Source: Spartobacteria bacterium (lineage in GTDB: Bacteria > Verrucomicrobiota > Verrucomicrobiia > Chthoniobacterales > UBA6821). From it: a DNA stretch of 21,174 nucleotides. The position numbers and the translations under genes are program-made. The notes below the pieces were generated by a model. It had not been told where the DNA came from. It did no database searches and was given only the letters and a program-made list of their open reading frames with translations. Location of the stretch: positions 1 through 21,174 of the forward strand of contig CANIBV010000017.1 of assembly GCA_947466005.1 (NCBI GenBank), written 5' to 3'. Shown here piece by piece: positions 1 through 10,204 of the stretch. Each line of letters opens with the position of its first letter. Within the stretch, counting starts at the first letter, position 1.

Positions 1-2
1 TC

Positions 3-89
3 GGCCTCTTCGTCGATTCGCGCTACATCTACGGCAACCATGGGCTCAACGAGAGCCTCAGCCGCGCAGGCCTCCGATTCATCTTTTAA
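3..89 (+). CDS. C-terminal end of a probable outer-membrane beta-barrel protein (partial, 5' end outside window)
   Basis: Frame 3 is open from the left edge for 28 codons and ends at TAA (87-89). The last residues read GLNESLSRAGLRFIF. A terminal aromatic residue preceded by alternating hydrophobic positions is the usual C-terminal beta-signal recognised by the BAM machinery, so I infer an outer-membrane barrel or porin-like protein. The other two frames give Arg/Pro- or Ser-rich translations and run through the hairpin at 111-142, while this frame stops 21 bases before it. Only 28 residues are visible, so the family cannot be named; the call rests on the final strand and the well-placed terminator. 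Confidence 0.5.
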   Translation, partial: GLFVDSRYIYGNHGLNESLSRAGLRFIF

Positions 90-110
90 GAGTTAGGATC
101 GATCAAAATC

Positions 111-143
111 AAAAGGCTCCGGAGGAAACTCCGGAGCCTTTTT
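111..143. terminator. Strong bidirectional Rho-independent terminator with GAAA tetraloop
   Basis: A perfect 14-bp inverted repeat (111-124 and 129-142) encloses the four-base loop GAAA. The stem core is GGCTCCGGAG/CTCCGGAGCC. The outer pairs are A4 on the left and T4 on the right, with a further T at 143, so the hairpin has a U-tract when read in either direction. It lies 21 bases after the + strand stop at 89 and 91 bases beyond the minus-strand acs stop at 234, so it can end both convergent transcripts. Confidence 0.9.
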
Positions 144-233
144 GTTTCTGCAGGAGGAGGCCGCCGAGCGAGGCTTTATAATAGTTCGAGCGTGGGCGAA
201 CATCCTGCGCCGCCAAAAACAAAAAAACTCATC

Positions 234-2180
<1,947 letters not shown>

Positions 2181-2439
2181 GGTCTTGGAGATAGTGGATG
2201 TTGACAGAAAAGAGAGCGGAGGTGCAGATCATTCCCGAATTGGAGAAAAAGGGAAGATTTAGCAAAATAAAAACGCCCAGCTTTGTGTCGTCGATAAAAT
2301 CAGGGATAACCAAGTAAAAATTCGTTCAGGGGATTATTAAGGGATTTTAGTTTTCGCGGGTTAGGGCGACGGTCATTTGATGCCAGAGTCAGGAGGCAAG
2401 CTGGTCAACACCACTGTGGCGCAAAGAACCTAGCCCCCC
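2181..2439. other. Intergenic gap between gcvP end and acs start
   Basis: These 259 bases must hold the acs promoter and the end of the gcv transcript, since both genes read leftward. It is AT-richer than its surroundings, especially 2255-2350. I see no convincing hairpin terminator after gcvP and no confident -35/-10 pair for acs. A TGCTAAAT-like extended -10 (minus strand, about 2257-2264) is the best candidate but lacks a clear -35. No small ORF here resembles a known protein. Confidence 0.4.
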
Positions 2440-5313
2440 CTATTGCTCCCCTACGGGTAAGCAGGAGCAGAAGATGTTTCTGTCTCCGTAGACATTGTCG
2501 ACCCGCGACACCGAGGGCCAGAATTTGTGGTTCTTGAGCCAAGGTGCCGGGAAGACAGCCTGCTGTCGTGAGTAAGGACGGTTCCAGTCGTCAGAAGTGG
2601 CAGTCAGGGCCGTGTGCGGAGCCCTCTTGAGAGGGTTGTCGATGCGGTCCATTTTTCCTTCCTCGATGGCGGTGAGTTCGCCATGGATTGCAAGCATCGC
2701 ATCGCAGAAACGATCAATCTCTTCCTTGGACTCGCTCTCGGTCGGCTCGACCATGAGGGTGCCAGAGACCGGCCAACTCATCGTGGGGGCATGGAACCCG
2801 TAATCCATGAGGCGCTTGGCCACATCCTCCACCTCGACTCCAGCGCGGCTCTTCCACTCGCGGATATCCAAGATGCACTCGTGGGCGACGGTTCCGTTCG
2901 ATCCCTTGTAGAGAACGGGGAAGAACGCCTCGAGGCGCTTGGCAATGTAGTTGGCGTTGAGGATCGCCAAAGCGCTCGCCATGGCCAGGCCGTCGGGTCC
3001 CATCATGCGAAGGTACATCCAGCTGATAACGCAGATGCTGGCGCTACCCCACGGGGCGGCACTGATCTCGTCGATGGCGTGAGATCCGCCGGTCGGGATC
3101 ACTGAGTGGCCTGGGAGGAAGGGAGCGAGATGTTCCGCAACGCCGATCGGGCCGACTCCGGGCCCTCCCCCTCCGTGGGGGATGCAGAAGGTCTTGTGAA
3201 GGTTGAGATGGCAAACATCCGCCCCGATGTCCCCTGGACTGCAGAGGCCTACCTGGGCGTTCATGTTGGCACCATCCATGTAGACCTGCCCACCGGCCGC
3301 ATGGATGAGCGAGCAGATCTCTTTGATCCCCGACTCGAAGACGCCGTGCGTCGAGGGGTAGGTAACCATGAGGGCGGCGAGCCGGTCGCGGTGGGAAGCG
3401 ATCTTGGCCTTGAGGTCTTGCACATCAATATTCCCCCCTGCATCGCAGGCGATACCAACGATTTCCATTCCAACCATGGCCGCACTCGCTGGATTCGTGC
3501 CGTGGGCGGAGGCTGGAATCAGGCAGACGGTGCGGTGAGCGTCACCCCGGGAGCGGTGATAGGCCCGGATGACCAGAAGTCCCGCATACTCGCCTTGGGA
3601 TCCGGCGTTGGGCTGCAGGGAAACGGCATGGAAGCCTGTGATCTCCGAGAGCCACTGCTCAAGCTGGCGGAACAGGAGGGCGTACCCCGTTGCTTGGGAC
3701 GGTGGGACAAAGGGATGAAGCGAGGAGATCCCATCCCAAGTCAAGGGAAGCATCTCGGAAGTCGCGTTGAGCTTCATCGTGCATGAACCGAGAGGAATCA
3801 TCGACGTGGTGAGCGAGAGATCCTTGGCCTCGAGGCGGCGCATATAGCGCAGCATCTCGGTCTCGGTGTGGTGAGTATTGAAGACCGGATGGGTCAGGAT
3901 CGGCGTCGTGCGGCGCAGGGCATCGGGCGTCTGCCAAGCAAGGGGATCGTTCTGAGCGGAGGGGGGGCTCTTTCCGAAGAGTTCGATCAGGTGATCTGTC
4001 GTGGTGACGGTCTCGTCAAGGGAGACCGTGACTGCAGTCTCCCCGAGGAAGCGGAGATTGATCCCTGCTTTCTCCGCACGGGAGCGGAGGGAGGCTGACT
4101 CGGCAGCGGTGAGATTGATCCTCACCGTGTCAAAAAAGGGCGCGTCGGCAACGGACCAGCCCGCCTTGGCGAGTGATGCTGCCAACTTCAGGGCGTGGAG
4201 ATGGACGCGCTCGGCGATCTCACGGAGTCCCTTCGGTCCGTGATAGACGGCGTACATCGAGGCAATCACGGCTAGGAGAACCTGCGCGGTACAGATGTTG
4301 CTGGTCGCCTTCTCGCGGCGGATGTGCTGCTCGCGGGTCTGAAGAGTCAGTCGGTAGGCGGGATTCCCATCGGCATCGCGGGAGATTCCTACGAGGCGAC
4401 CTGGAAGTCGGCGCTTCAACTCGTCCCGGACGGCCATGTATCCCGCGTGGGGACCGCCGTACCCCATCGGGACGCCGAAACGCTGGGTGGAACCGACCAC
4501 AATGTCTGCACCAAATTCACCCGGCGGCTTGAGCAGCACAAGGGACAGGGGGTCACTCGCCACGACGGCAAGACCTCCGGCAGCGTGGACTGCCTCGATG
4601 AAAGGAGCCGGGTCCGTGATGACGCCGTCCGTGCCGGGGTACTGGAGGATGCCCCCGCAGATCCCGGAAGCGGGCACCATGGAGGTGCCGCCGACAATCA
4701 ACTCGATCCCAAGAGGCTCGGCACGGGTGCGCAGGAGGGCGATCGTCTGGGGGTGGCAGCTTTCGGAGACAAAGAAACGCGCATCACCCTCTTGACTTTT
4801 GAGATCATGGCACATCGCCAGGGCCTCGGCGGCGGCGGTCGCCTCGTCGAGCATCGAGGCGTTGGCGATCGCCATGCCGGTCAGGTCGCAGACCATGGTC
4901 TGGAAATTCACAAGAGCCTCCATGCGTCCCTGCGCAATCTCGGCCTGGTAGGGAGTGTAGGCGGTGTACCATCCCGGATTCTCAAAAATGTTCCTTCGGA
5001 TGACAGCGGGGAGGTGGGTCCCGTGGTACCCCATGCCTATGTAGCAGGGGCGGAGTTCGTTGGCCGAGGCCATCTTGCGGAGTTCCGCGAGCGCCTCCTC
5101 CTCTGTGGCAGCCGGAGGCACTTTCAGCGGGCGGCGGAGCCTGATCTCGGAAGGAACTGTCCTGGAGATCAACTCCTCAAGATCTGCGCACCCGACGGCG
5201 TGCAGCATCTCCGCGATCTGGGCTGAATCGGAACCAAGGTGACGGTCGGAAAATCGTCCCAATGAAAAAACGGCGTCGAGGTCCCCGACACCCTGAAGGG
5301 CCGAAACGCTCAT
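2440..5313 (-). CDS. gcvP: Glycine dehydrogenase (decarboxylating), P-protein of the glycine cleavage system
   Basis: PLP enzyme that decarboxylates glycine and passes the aminomethyl group to the lipoyl arm of GcvH. At 957 residues it is the single-chain (not split GcvPA/GcvPB) form. It shows the N-terminal FSDRHLG motif (21-27), ELRPCYIGMGYHGTHLP (86-102), the C-half SMIPLGSCTMKLNATSEM (504-521), and the cofactor site HLNLHKTFCIPHGGGGPG (702-719) in which Lys707 forms the internal aldimine. The C-terminal NVYGDRN segment is present, so the gene is complete. Its ATG (5313-5311) shares one base with the gcvH stop (TGATG), which indicates translational coupling. It is the last gene of speA-gcvT-gcvH-gcvP. 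Confidence 0.97.
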   Translation of the reverse strand: MSVSALQGVGDLDAVFSLGRFSDRHLGSDSAQIAEMLHAVGCADLEELISRTVPSEIRLRRPLKVPPAATEEEALAELRKMASANELRPCYIGMGYHGTHLPAVIRRNIFENPGWYTAYTPYQAEIAQGRMEALVNFQTMVCDLTGMAIANASMLDEATAAAEALAMCHDLKSQEGDARFFVSESCHPQTIALLRTRAEPLGIELIVGGTSMVPASGICGGILQYPGTDGVITDPAPFIEAVHAAGGLAVVASDPLSLVLLKPPGEFGADIVVGSTQRFGVPMGYGGPHAGYMAVRDELKRRLPGRLVGISRDADGNPAYRLTLQTREQHIRREKATSNICTAQVLLAVIASMYAVYHGPKGLREIAERVHLHALKLAASLAKAGWSVADAPFFDTVRINLTAAESASLRSRAEKAGINLRFLGETAVTVSLDETVTTTDHLIELFGKSPPSAQNDPLAWQTPDALRRTTPILTHPVFNTHHTETEMLRYMRRLEAKDLSLTTSMIPLGSCTMKLNATSEMLPLTWDGISSLHPFVPPSQATGYALLFRQLEQWLSEITGFHAVSLQPNAGSQGEYAGLLVIRAYHRSRGDAHRTVCLIPASAHGTNPASAAMVGMEIVGIACDAGGNIDVQDLKAKIASHRDRLAALMVTYPSTHGVFESGIKEICSLIHAAGGQVYMDGANMNAQVGLCSPGDIGADVCHLNLHKTFCIPHGGGGPGVGPIGVAEHLAPFLPGHSVIPTGGSHAIDEISAAPWGSASICVISWMYLRMMGPDGLAMASALAILNANYIAKRLEAFFPVLYKGSNGTVAHECILDIREWKSRAGVEVEDVAKRLMDYGFHAPTMSWPVSGTLMVEPTESESKEEIDRFCDAMLAIHGELTAIEEGKMDRIDNPLKRAPHTALTATSDDWNRPYSRQQAVFPAPWLKNHKFWPSVSRVDNVYGDRNIFCSCLPVGEQ

Positions 5314-5690
5314 CAGGAGATCTGGGTAATGTAGGCTTCAGGAGTCAGAAGCGCCTCCACCTCGGCAGCGTTGGAGGCTTTCATCTTGTAGATCCAGCCC
5401 TGACCGAAGGGATCGGTATTCAGGAGTGCGGGATTGGCGGCGAGTTCGGCATTCACCTCGGTCACCGTTCCGCTGAGCGGGGAATAGATGTCGCTGGCAG
5501 CCTTCACCGACTCCACGACGGCGGCGGTGGCACCGGCCTTCACCTCGGTGCCGACTTTGGGAGGCTCCGCGTAGACGATGTCAGTCAACTCAGCCTGGGC
5601 ATGATCGGTGATGCCGACGGTGATCGTATCACCCTCGGTTCGGATCCATTCGTGGGTCTTGGCGTATCGGAGGTCAGCGGGAACGTTCAT
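5313..5690 (-). CDS. gcvH: Glycine cleavage system H protein (lipoyl carrier)
   Basis: Small carrier that shuttles the aminomethyl and reduced lipoyl groups between GcvP, GcvT and lipoamide dehydrogenase. The 125-residue length is typical. The lipoylation site is within VVESVKAASDIYSPLSG, with Lys63 the predicted lipoyl-lysine; the N-terminal YAKTHEWIRTEG and the central VGITDHAQAELTDIVY are characteristic of GcvH. It sits 39 bases after gcvT and overlaps the gcvP start by one base. The leader directly before ATG (aaccacatcccatc) lacks a purine-rich ribosome site. No lpd (L-protein) gene or lipoate ligase is in this window. Confidence 0.96.
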   Translation of the reverse strand: MNVPADLRYAKTHEWIRTEGDTITVGITDHAQAELTDIVYAEPPKVGTEVKAGATAAVVESVKAASDIYSPLSGTVTEVNAELAANPALLNTDPFGQGWIYKMKASNAAEVEALLTPEAYITQIS

Positions 5691-5729
5691 GATGGGATGT
5701 GGTTGGGAAGAATGAGTTGGAGATGGGGC

Positions 5730-6845
5730 TTAAAGGGCTGGTTTCTTGTAGAAAGGAAGCGCGGATACCGTAGCGGCGTAGCGGCGACCGCGCACTTCAA
5801 TTTCGAGTTGGGTGCCGGGGGCGGAGAGGGCAGGTGGGAGGTAGGCCATGGCGACCCCCTCACCTAGGCTGGGAGAGAGTGCCCCGCTGCAGGTTTCGCC
5901 CACCGTCTTCCCCTCGGAAAGAACAGCGTAGTGCGACCCCAGGGGCGGGCCTTGGACGGTCAGCTTGAGCGGGGTGAGAAGGGAGGGAAGGCCTGCAGAT
6001 CGCTGCGCTTCAAGAGCCTCTCGTCCAGAAAAGTCTCCCTTCTCGGGATCATCGAGGGAAACGAACTTCCCGAGGCCGGCTTCCAGAGGGGTGCGCTCAC
6101 GGCTCAGGTCCGATCCGTTGAGCGGATAGCCCATCTCCAGTCGGAGGGTGTCGCGGGCGCCGAGACCGCATGGTTTGACTCCGGCGGAGACCAACATGTT
6201 CCAGAGGGGCCCGCCTTCGGCAACGGGAACGAAAAGTTCAAACCCATCCTCACCGGTATAACCAGTGCGAGCCACCAGGGAGGGAACTCCTTTCCCATCT
6301 TTTGCAAGTGAAGCGATCCCGTTCCGCTTCGGAACGTCACATTCAGGAAAGAGCTGACGCAGGATCTTCTCGGAATCGGGTCCCTGGAGGGCGATGGCCG
6401 CGTAGTCGTTCCCCAAATCCGTGAGGAGAACCGACCCGTCCTTGGGGAGATGAGAGCGCATCCACTCGAGGTCGATCTCGCGGCAGGCCGCATTGATCAC
6501 CAGGAAGTACTCCGTCTCGCCGGAGCGGTAGATGATCAGGTCGTCGAGCACACCACCCTTCTCATTGAGCATGAGGGTGTATTGGCCCCGGGTGACAGCA
6601 AGCTTCCCGACGCGGTTGGTCAGCAGGCTCTCAAGCCAGGCCAAAGCGCCGGAACCGGAGACCGTGACCTCCCCCATGTGCGAGATATCGAACATTCCGG
6701 AGGCTGAGCGCACCGCGTGGTGCTCGTCCATAATGCCGGAATACTGGACCGGCATGAACCAGCCGCCGAATTCCACCATGCGGGCTCCGCAGGCGACGTG
6801 AGCGGCTTCGAGGGGAGAATGCTTGAGGGTTGAGGGATCGCTCAT
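5730..6845 (-). CDS. gcvT: Aminomethyltransferase, T-protein of the glycine cleavage system
   Basis: Transfers the methylene group from aminomethyl-lipoyl-GcvH to tetrahydrofolate, releasing ammonia and giving 5,10-methylene-THF. The 371-residue protein has the family N-terminus (ARMVEFGGWFMPVQYSGIMDEH), the MFDISHMGE motif around residues 51-59, RTGYTGEDGFELFVP in the folate-binding core, and LRLEMGYPLNGSDLS toward the C-terminal third. Its ATG (6845-6843) overlaps the speA stop (6844-6842) as ATGA, so it is probably translated by ribosomes ending speA. No glycine-riboswitch-like leader is possible in front of it, because the upstream sequence is speA coding DNA. Confidence 0.96.
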   Translation of the reverse strand: MSDPSTLKHSPLEAAHVACGARMVEFGGWFMPVQYSGIMDEHHAVRSASGMFDISHMGEVTVSGSGALAWLESLLTNRVGKLAVTRGQYTLMLNEKGGVLDDLIIYRSGETEYFLVINAACREIDLEWMRSHLPKDGSVLLTDLGNDYAAIALQGPDSEKILRQLFPECDVPKRNGIASLAKDGKGVPSLVARTGYTGEDGFELFVPVAEGGPLWNMLVSAGVKPCGLGARDTLRLEMGYPLNGSDLSRERTPLEAGLGKFVSLDDPEKGDFSGREALEAQRSAGLPSLLTPLKLTVQGPPLGSHYAVLSEGKTVGETCSGALSPSLGEGVAMAYLPPALSAPGTQLEIEVRGRRYAATVSALPFYKKPAL

Positions 6846-8797
6846 GATGATGTGGTGGTTGTTCCGTTGGGACGTCGGGCGGTGAAATCGAGGTAGGTGT
6901 AGGACTGAAACATCTTCTCGTATTCATCGACGAGACGCATCGCTTCGCTCGGCTTGAGGCGGTCGCTCTTGAGGGCTGCATCAGCCTGTGACTTGATGCG
7001 GCGGGCCAGCTCTTTGGTGTCCCACTGGGTGAGCGTGAGAACCTGATCGACGGTATTGCCCGGGAGAACCTCCTCGATGTAGTAGCCGGCATCCTCATCC
7101 TCATCGAGGAAGACATGCATCTCGTTCACGCGCCCGAACAGGTTGTGCAGATCGCCCATGATGTCCTGGTAGGCACCGGAGAGGAAAATTCCCAGATAAT
7201 AGGGCTCACCGGGACGCACGCGATGGACGGGAAGGGTTTCCTTCACGTCCTGAAAGTCGATGAACTTGGCCATCTTTCCGTCGGAGTCGCAGGTGATGTC
7301 CACCAGCGTGCCGCTCCGGTCCGGAACCTCGTCGAGGCGATGGATCGGCATGACGGGGAAAAGTTGGCCGAGCGCCCAGTGATCGAGCAGCGACTGAAAG
7401 ACGGAGAAGTTGCAGAGCAGTTGGTCGGCAAGGGCGACCTCGAGCTCGCGCACCTCCTCGGGCACCTGGCTCATCCCGTGGTGGAGCTTCACGATCTCCG
7501 AGGCAATCTGCCAGTAGAGCGTGTCAATCTTGGCCTTAGGGCGGAGGTCCAATAGCCCGAGATCGAACATCGACTGGGCCTGATCGCGTATCTGCTGGGC
7601 ATCGTGGAGATGCTCCAGACGTCGCTTCTGATTGAGGCCGGCCCGGATCTCGATCATGTCTGCGACGAGCTTTGGATCCTCGGCGGAGACGGTCACCGCC
7701 GCGTTGTGACTCTCTTTCTCGATCGATCCGAAAGCCTCGATGATCAGGATGGAATGAGGGGCCACGATGAAGCGTCCGCTCTCGCTCACGATCACCGGAT
7801 GCTCGACCTGCTCCGAGTCGCAGATCTCCATGATGTTGTAGACGATGTCGCGGGTGTACTCGTGCAGGGAATAATTCCTTGAACTGTCAAAGCTGGTGCG
7901 GGATCCGTCGTAGTCGATTCCGAGACCACCGCCGACATCGAGGTAGCCGAGGGAGTGTCCCATCTTCTTGAGCTTGGCGTAGAAACGGGTGGCCTCGCGG
8001 GTGGCCCGGCTGATCGTCCCGATATCGGGAACCTGGGAGCCGACATGATAATGAAGCAGCACCAGCGCATCGGGTATTCCCTCGGCATGGAGCGTATCGC
8101 TCATCGAGACAAGGTCTGCCGTCGAAAGACCGAACTTCGCATTCTCTCCGCCGCTGGTGGCCCATTTGCCGGCTCCCTTGGAGAGGAGGCGGACACGGGC
8201 TCCGATCATCGGGGTGACACCGACTTGCTTGGCCACGGCCAGGATCTGATGAAACTCCTCGAGCTTCTCGACCACCATGATCACTTTTTTCCCAAGCTTC
8301 AGCCCGATGAGGGCAGCGCGGATGAACTCGTCATCTTTGTAGCCGTTGCCGATGACAAGGCTCTCGGAATCGGAATGGACGGCCAGTGCGGCAATGAGCT
8401 CGGGCTTGCTTCCGGCCTCGATGCCGAAGTGATACTGAATGCCGGCATCCACGATCTCCTCCACAACCTCGCAGAGTTGGTTCACCTTGATCGGGAAAAC
8501 CCCGCGGTAGTTGTTCTTGTAAGAGCACTCGGTGATGGCCCTGGCAAAGGATTCGTTGAGGCGACGCACGCGGTCCCGGAGCAGATCATGGCTGCGCACG
8601 AGCAGAGGGAAACGAAGCCCCCTCTCGCGGGCCTCATCGACGAGTTCCATCAGGTCGATTTCCTCACCTTCCTTGCGACGCGGGCGGACCACCGCATGAC
8701 CTGCCTCGTTGATTTTCACATACCCCTCGGACCAGCCCTCCACGTTGTAGAGTGTCGAGTTTTGAGCAGCGATGGATCCGGTTGGATGTTGAGACAT
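6842..8797 (-). CDS. speA: Biosynthetic arginine decarboxylase
   Basis: PLP fold-III (alanine-racemase-like barrel) decarboxylase converting arginine to agmatine for polyamine synthesis. From the chosen ATG at 8797 the protein has 651 residues, normal for SpeA. The PLP lysine is Lys104 in YRGVFPIKVNQ. Further hallmarks are LLHYHVGSQVPDI, LDVGGGLGIDYDGS, VSESGRFIVAPHS, ITCDSDGKMAKFID and a C-terminal domain ending MFQSYTYLDF. The frame is open upstream to 8989, but that extension is low-complexity (HGHGKKLHHH), unlike SpeA N-termini, and would run into the divergent larC start. Residues from MSQHP onward lead straight into the conserved YNVEGWSEGY segment. The stop overlaps gcvT by ATGA, which makes speA the first gene of the gcv operon. 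Confidence 0.93.
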   Translation of the reverse strand: MSQHPTGSIAAQNSTLYNVEGWSEGYVKINEAGHAVVRPRRKEGEEIDLMELVDEARERGLRFPLLVRSHDLLRDRVRRLNESFARAITECSYKNNYRGVFPIKVNQLCEVVEEIVDAGIQYHFGIEAGSKPELIAALAVHSDSESLVIGNGYKDDEFIRAALIGLKLGKKVIMVVEKLEEFHQILAVAKQVGVTPMIGARVRLLSKGAGKWATSGGENAKFGLSTADLVSMSDTLHAEGIPDALVLLHYHVGSQVPDIGTISRATREATRFYAKLKKMGHSLGYLDVGGGLGIDYDGSRTSFDSSRNYSLHEYTRDIVYNIMEICDSEQVEHPVIVSESGRFIVAPHSILIIEAFGSIEKESHNAAVTVSAEDPKLVADMIEIRAGLNQKRRLEHLHDAQQIRDQAQSMFDLGLLDLRPKAKIDTLYWQIASEIVKLHHGMSQVPEEVRELEVALADQLLCNFSVFQSLLDHWALGQLFPVMPIHRLDEVPDRSGTLVDITCDSDGKMAKFIDFQDVKETLPVHRVRPGEPYYLGIFLSGAYQDIMGDLHNLFGRVNEMHVFLDEDEDAGYYIEEVLPGNTVDQVLTLTQWDTKELARRIKSQADAALKSDRLKPSEAMRLVDEYEKMFQSYTYLDFTARRPNGTTTTSS

Positions 8798-8974
8798 TTC
8801 GATAAACTTGGGAGCAGTAAAAAGAGAGAGTTGATTTAACAAACATCCCATCCCCTTGGCGACATGATGATGAAGTTTTTTTCCATGCCCATGATTGCGG
8901 CTAGCGGAAGAGAATCGCTTTCGGCTTGAATGCATCCCAAACAGCCCCTGATCCAGCTCCCACCAATCCTTCCC
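8798..8974. promoter_or_regulatory. Divergent intergenic region of speA-gcvTHP and larC
   Basis: These 177 bases separate two divergently read start codons (speA at 8797, larC at 8975) and must contain promoters for both. An AT-rich patch around 8818-8845 and a T-run near 8876 are the only obvious compositional features. I cannot assign -35/-10 boxes with confidence. Neither start has a Shine-Dalgarno sequence: speA is preceded by tgctcccaagtttatcgaa, larC by caccaatccttccc. Confidence 0.45.
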
Positions 8975-10204
8975 ATGAGAATCCTCCACATCGATGCCTT
9001 CGCTGGCATCAGCGGTGATATGTCCGTTTCCGCTCTTCGGGACCTAGGTGTTCCCGAGGAAACCTTTCAGAGCGCTCTGGCTTCGCTTGGGATAGAACTA
9101 CCCGCCTGCCGGTTCGAGCGAGGTGAGAGAAACGGCATCTCGGGATGGCTCTTCCGGGTGCAGGGGGATGATGGCGAGACAGGGGGTGACGCAGACCATC
9201 ACCACCAGAATCACGGGCACACTCATGAGGCGGGACATTCCCACGGACGCAATCATGCAAAGATCAGGACTCTCCTGTCCGAGAGCAGTCTCGCCCCCAA
9301 GGTAAAGCAGCGAGCGCTGGCTGTTTTCCAGCGCATTGCCATTGCGGAAGGAGTCATCCACGGGGTGCCCCCGGAAACCGTCGGCTTCCACGAGGTCGGA
9401 GCGGAGGATTCCATCGCTGACATCGTCTGCGCATGCGCCGGATTTGAATTCCTGGGGCTCGACCAAATCACCTGCGGAGCGCTCATCGAGGGATCGGGTC
9501 ACATTCACTGCGCCCACGGCACCTTCCCCCTCCCCGCACCAGCGACACTGGCGCTCTTGAAGGGTATCCCATTCCGTCAGGTCGATGAACCATGGGAACA
9601 TATCACCCCCACTGGGGCAGCCCTTCTGGCGGAGCACGCAACCGACTTTGGCCCCATGCCTGAAATGTCTGTTTCCCAAATAGGATACGGCCTTGGATCG
9701 AGGACGACTCCCAACCGACCCAACGTCTTGCGCCTCATCCTCGGTGAGTCTGCCAATCCAAGGAATACAACCGCGGATGAGGTGATCGAACTCCGCTGCA
9801 ACCTCGACGATCTCACCCCCGAGCATGCCGCCAGTGCGCTGGAGGCGCTTCTAAAAGCCGGGGCTCTGGATGCCACTCTGACCCCTGCCGTCATGAAAAA
9901 AGGGCGATCTGGCTGGATCCTCGAAATTCTCGCCTATGAAGAGAAGGCGGCGGAACTCTCTGAGCTCATGCTGCGGCAGACAACCGCCTTTGGGATCCGT
10001 CAGCATCGCCTGAAGCGCTTGAAGCTGGAGCGCCGCCATCGTGACGTGGAGACCACCTATGGAAAGATCTCCGTCAAGGTCGGCACCCTCCGGGGTGAAG
10101 TCCTCCAGCAGTCACCGGAGTTCTCCTCCTGCGCGGAGGCCGCGGAGAAACATGGGGTTCCCGTACGGCTCGTCTACGACGCGGCGCTCAAGAAGATTGA
10201 TTAA
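8975..10204 (+). CDS. larC: LarC-type nickel insertion protein (pyridinium bis-thiocarboxylic acid mononucleotide nickel chelatase; former DUF111)
   Basis: LarC inserts Ni(II), using CTP, into the bis-thiocarboxylate precursor to make the nickel-pincer nucleotide of lactate racemase LarA and related enzymes. The 409-residue ORF from ATG 8975 begins MRILHIDAFAGISGDM, the family signature. It has a His-rich metal-binding stretch at residues 75-94 (nine His), VGFHEVGAEDSIADIV, HGTFPLPAPATLALL and HITPTGAALLAEH. The C-half (NLDDLTPEHAASALEALLKAGALDATLTPAVMKKGR) is intact, so LarC1 and LarC2 halves are one protein. The frame is open from 8930, but those 15 extra codons precede the conserved start and overlap the speA extension. 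larA, larB and larE are not in the window. Its TAA overlaps the lpxA stop by convergent reading. Confidence 0.9.
   Translation: MRILHIDAFAGISGDMSVSALRDLGVPEETFQSALASLGIELPACRFERGERNGISGWLFRVQGDDGETGGDADHHHQNHGHTHEAGHSHGRNHAKIRTLLSESSLAPKVKQRALAVFQRIAIAEGVIHGVPPETVGFHEVGAEDSIADIVCACAGFEFLGLDQITCGALIEGSGHIHCAHGTFPLPAPATLALLKGIPFRQVDEPWEHITPTGAALLAEHATDFGPMPEMSVSQIGYGLGSRTTPNRPNVLRLILGESANPRNTTADEVIELRCNLDDLTPEHAASALEALLKAGALDATLTPAVMKKGRSGWILEILAYEEKAAELSELMLRQTTAFGIRQHRLKRLKLERRHRDVETTYGKISVKVGTLRGEVLQQSPEFSSCAEAAEKHGVPVRLVYDAALKKID

Noticed and set aside
171..186. TATAAT hexamer at 177-182 as a promoter
   Set aside because: No -35-like hexamer lies at suitable spacing and no + strand gene follows; acs is read toward it from the other side.
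4324..5226. 300-residue + strand open frame opposite gcvP
   Set aside because: Antisense shadow of a well-conserved gcvP; high GC keeps the opposite frame open and the translation shows no domain.
5691..5729. Possible glycine riboswitch before the gcv genes
   Set aside because: The only gap inside the operon is 39 bases, too short for a glycine aptamer, and gcvT is preceded by speA coding sequence. The 177-base region before speA shows no recognisable aptamer core.
8930..8974. 15-codon upstream extension of LarC
   Set aside because: The conserved LarC N-terminus MRILHIDAFAGISGDM begins at 8975, and the extra codons are Pro-rich with no family support.
8798..8989. 64-residue N-terminal extension of SpeA up to 8989
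   Set aside because: It is low-complexity, not SpeA-like, and would overlap the divergent larC start; the conserved segment begins right after the ATG at 8797. An internal ATG at 8851 has AAGGGG directly abutting it with no spacing.
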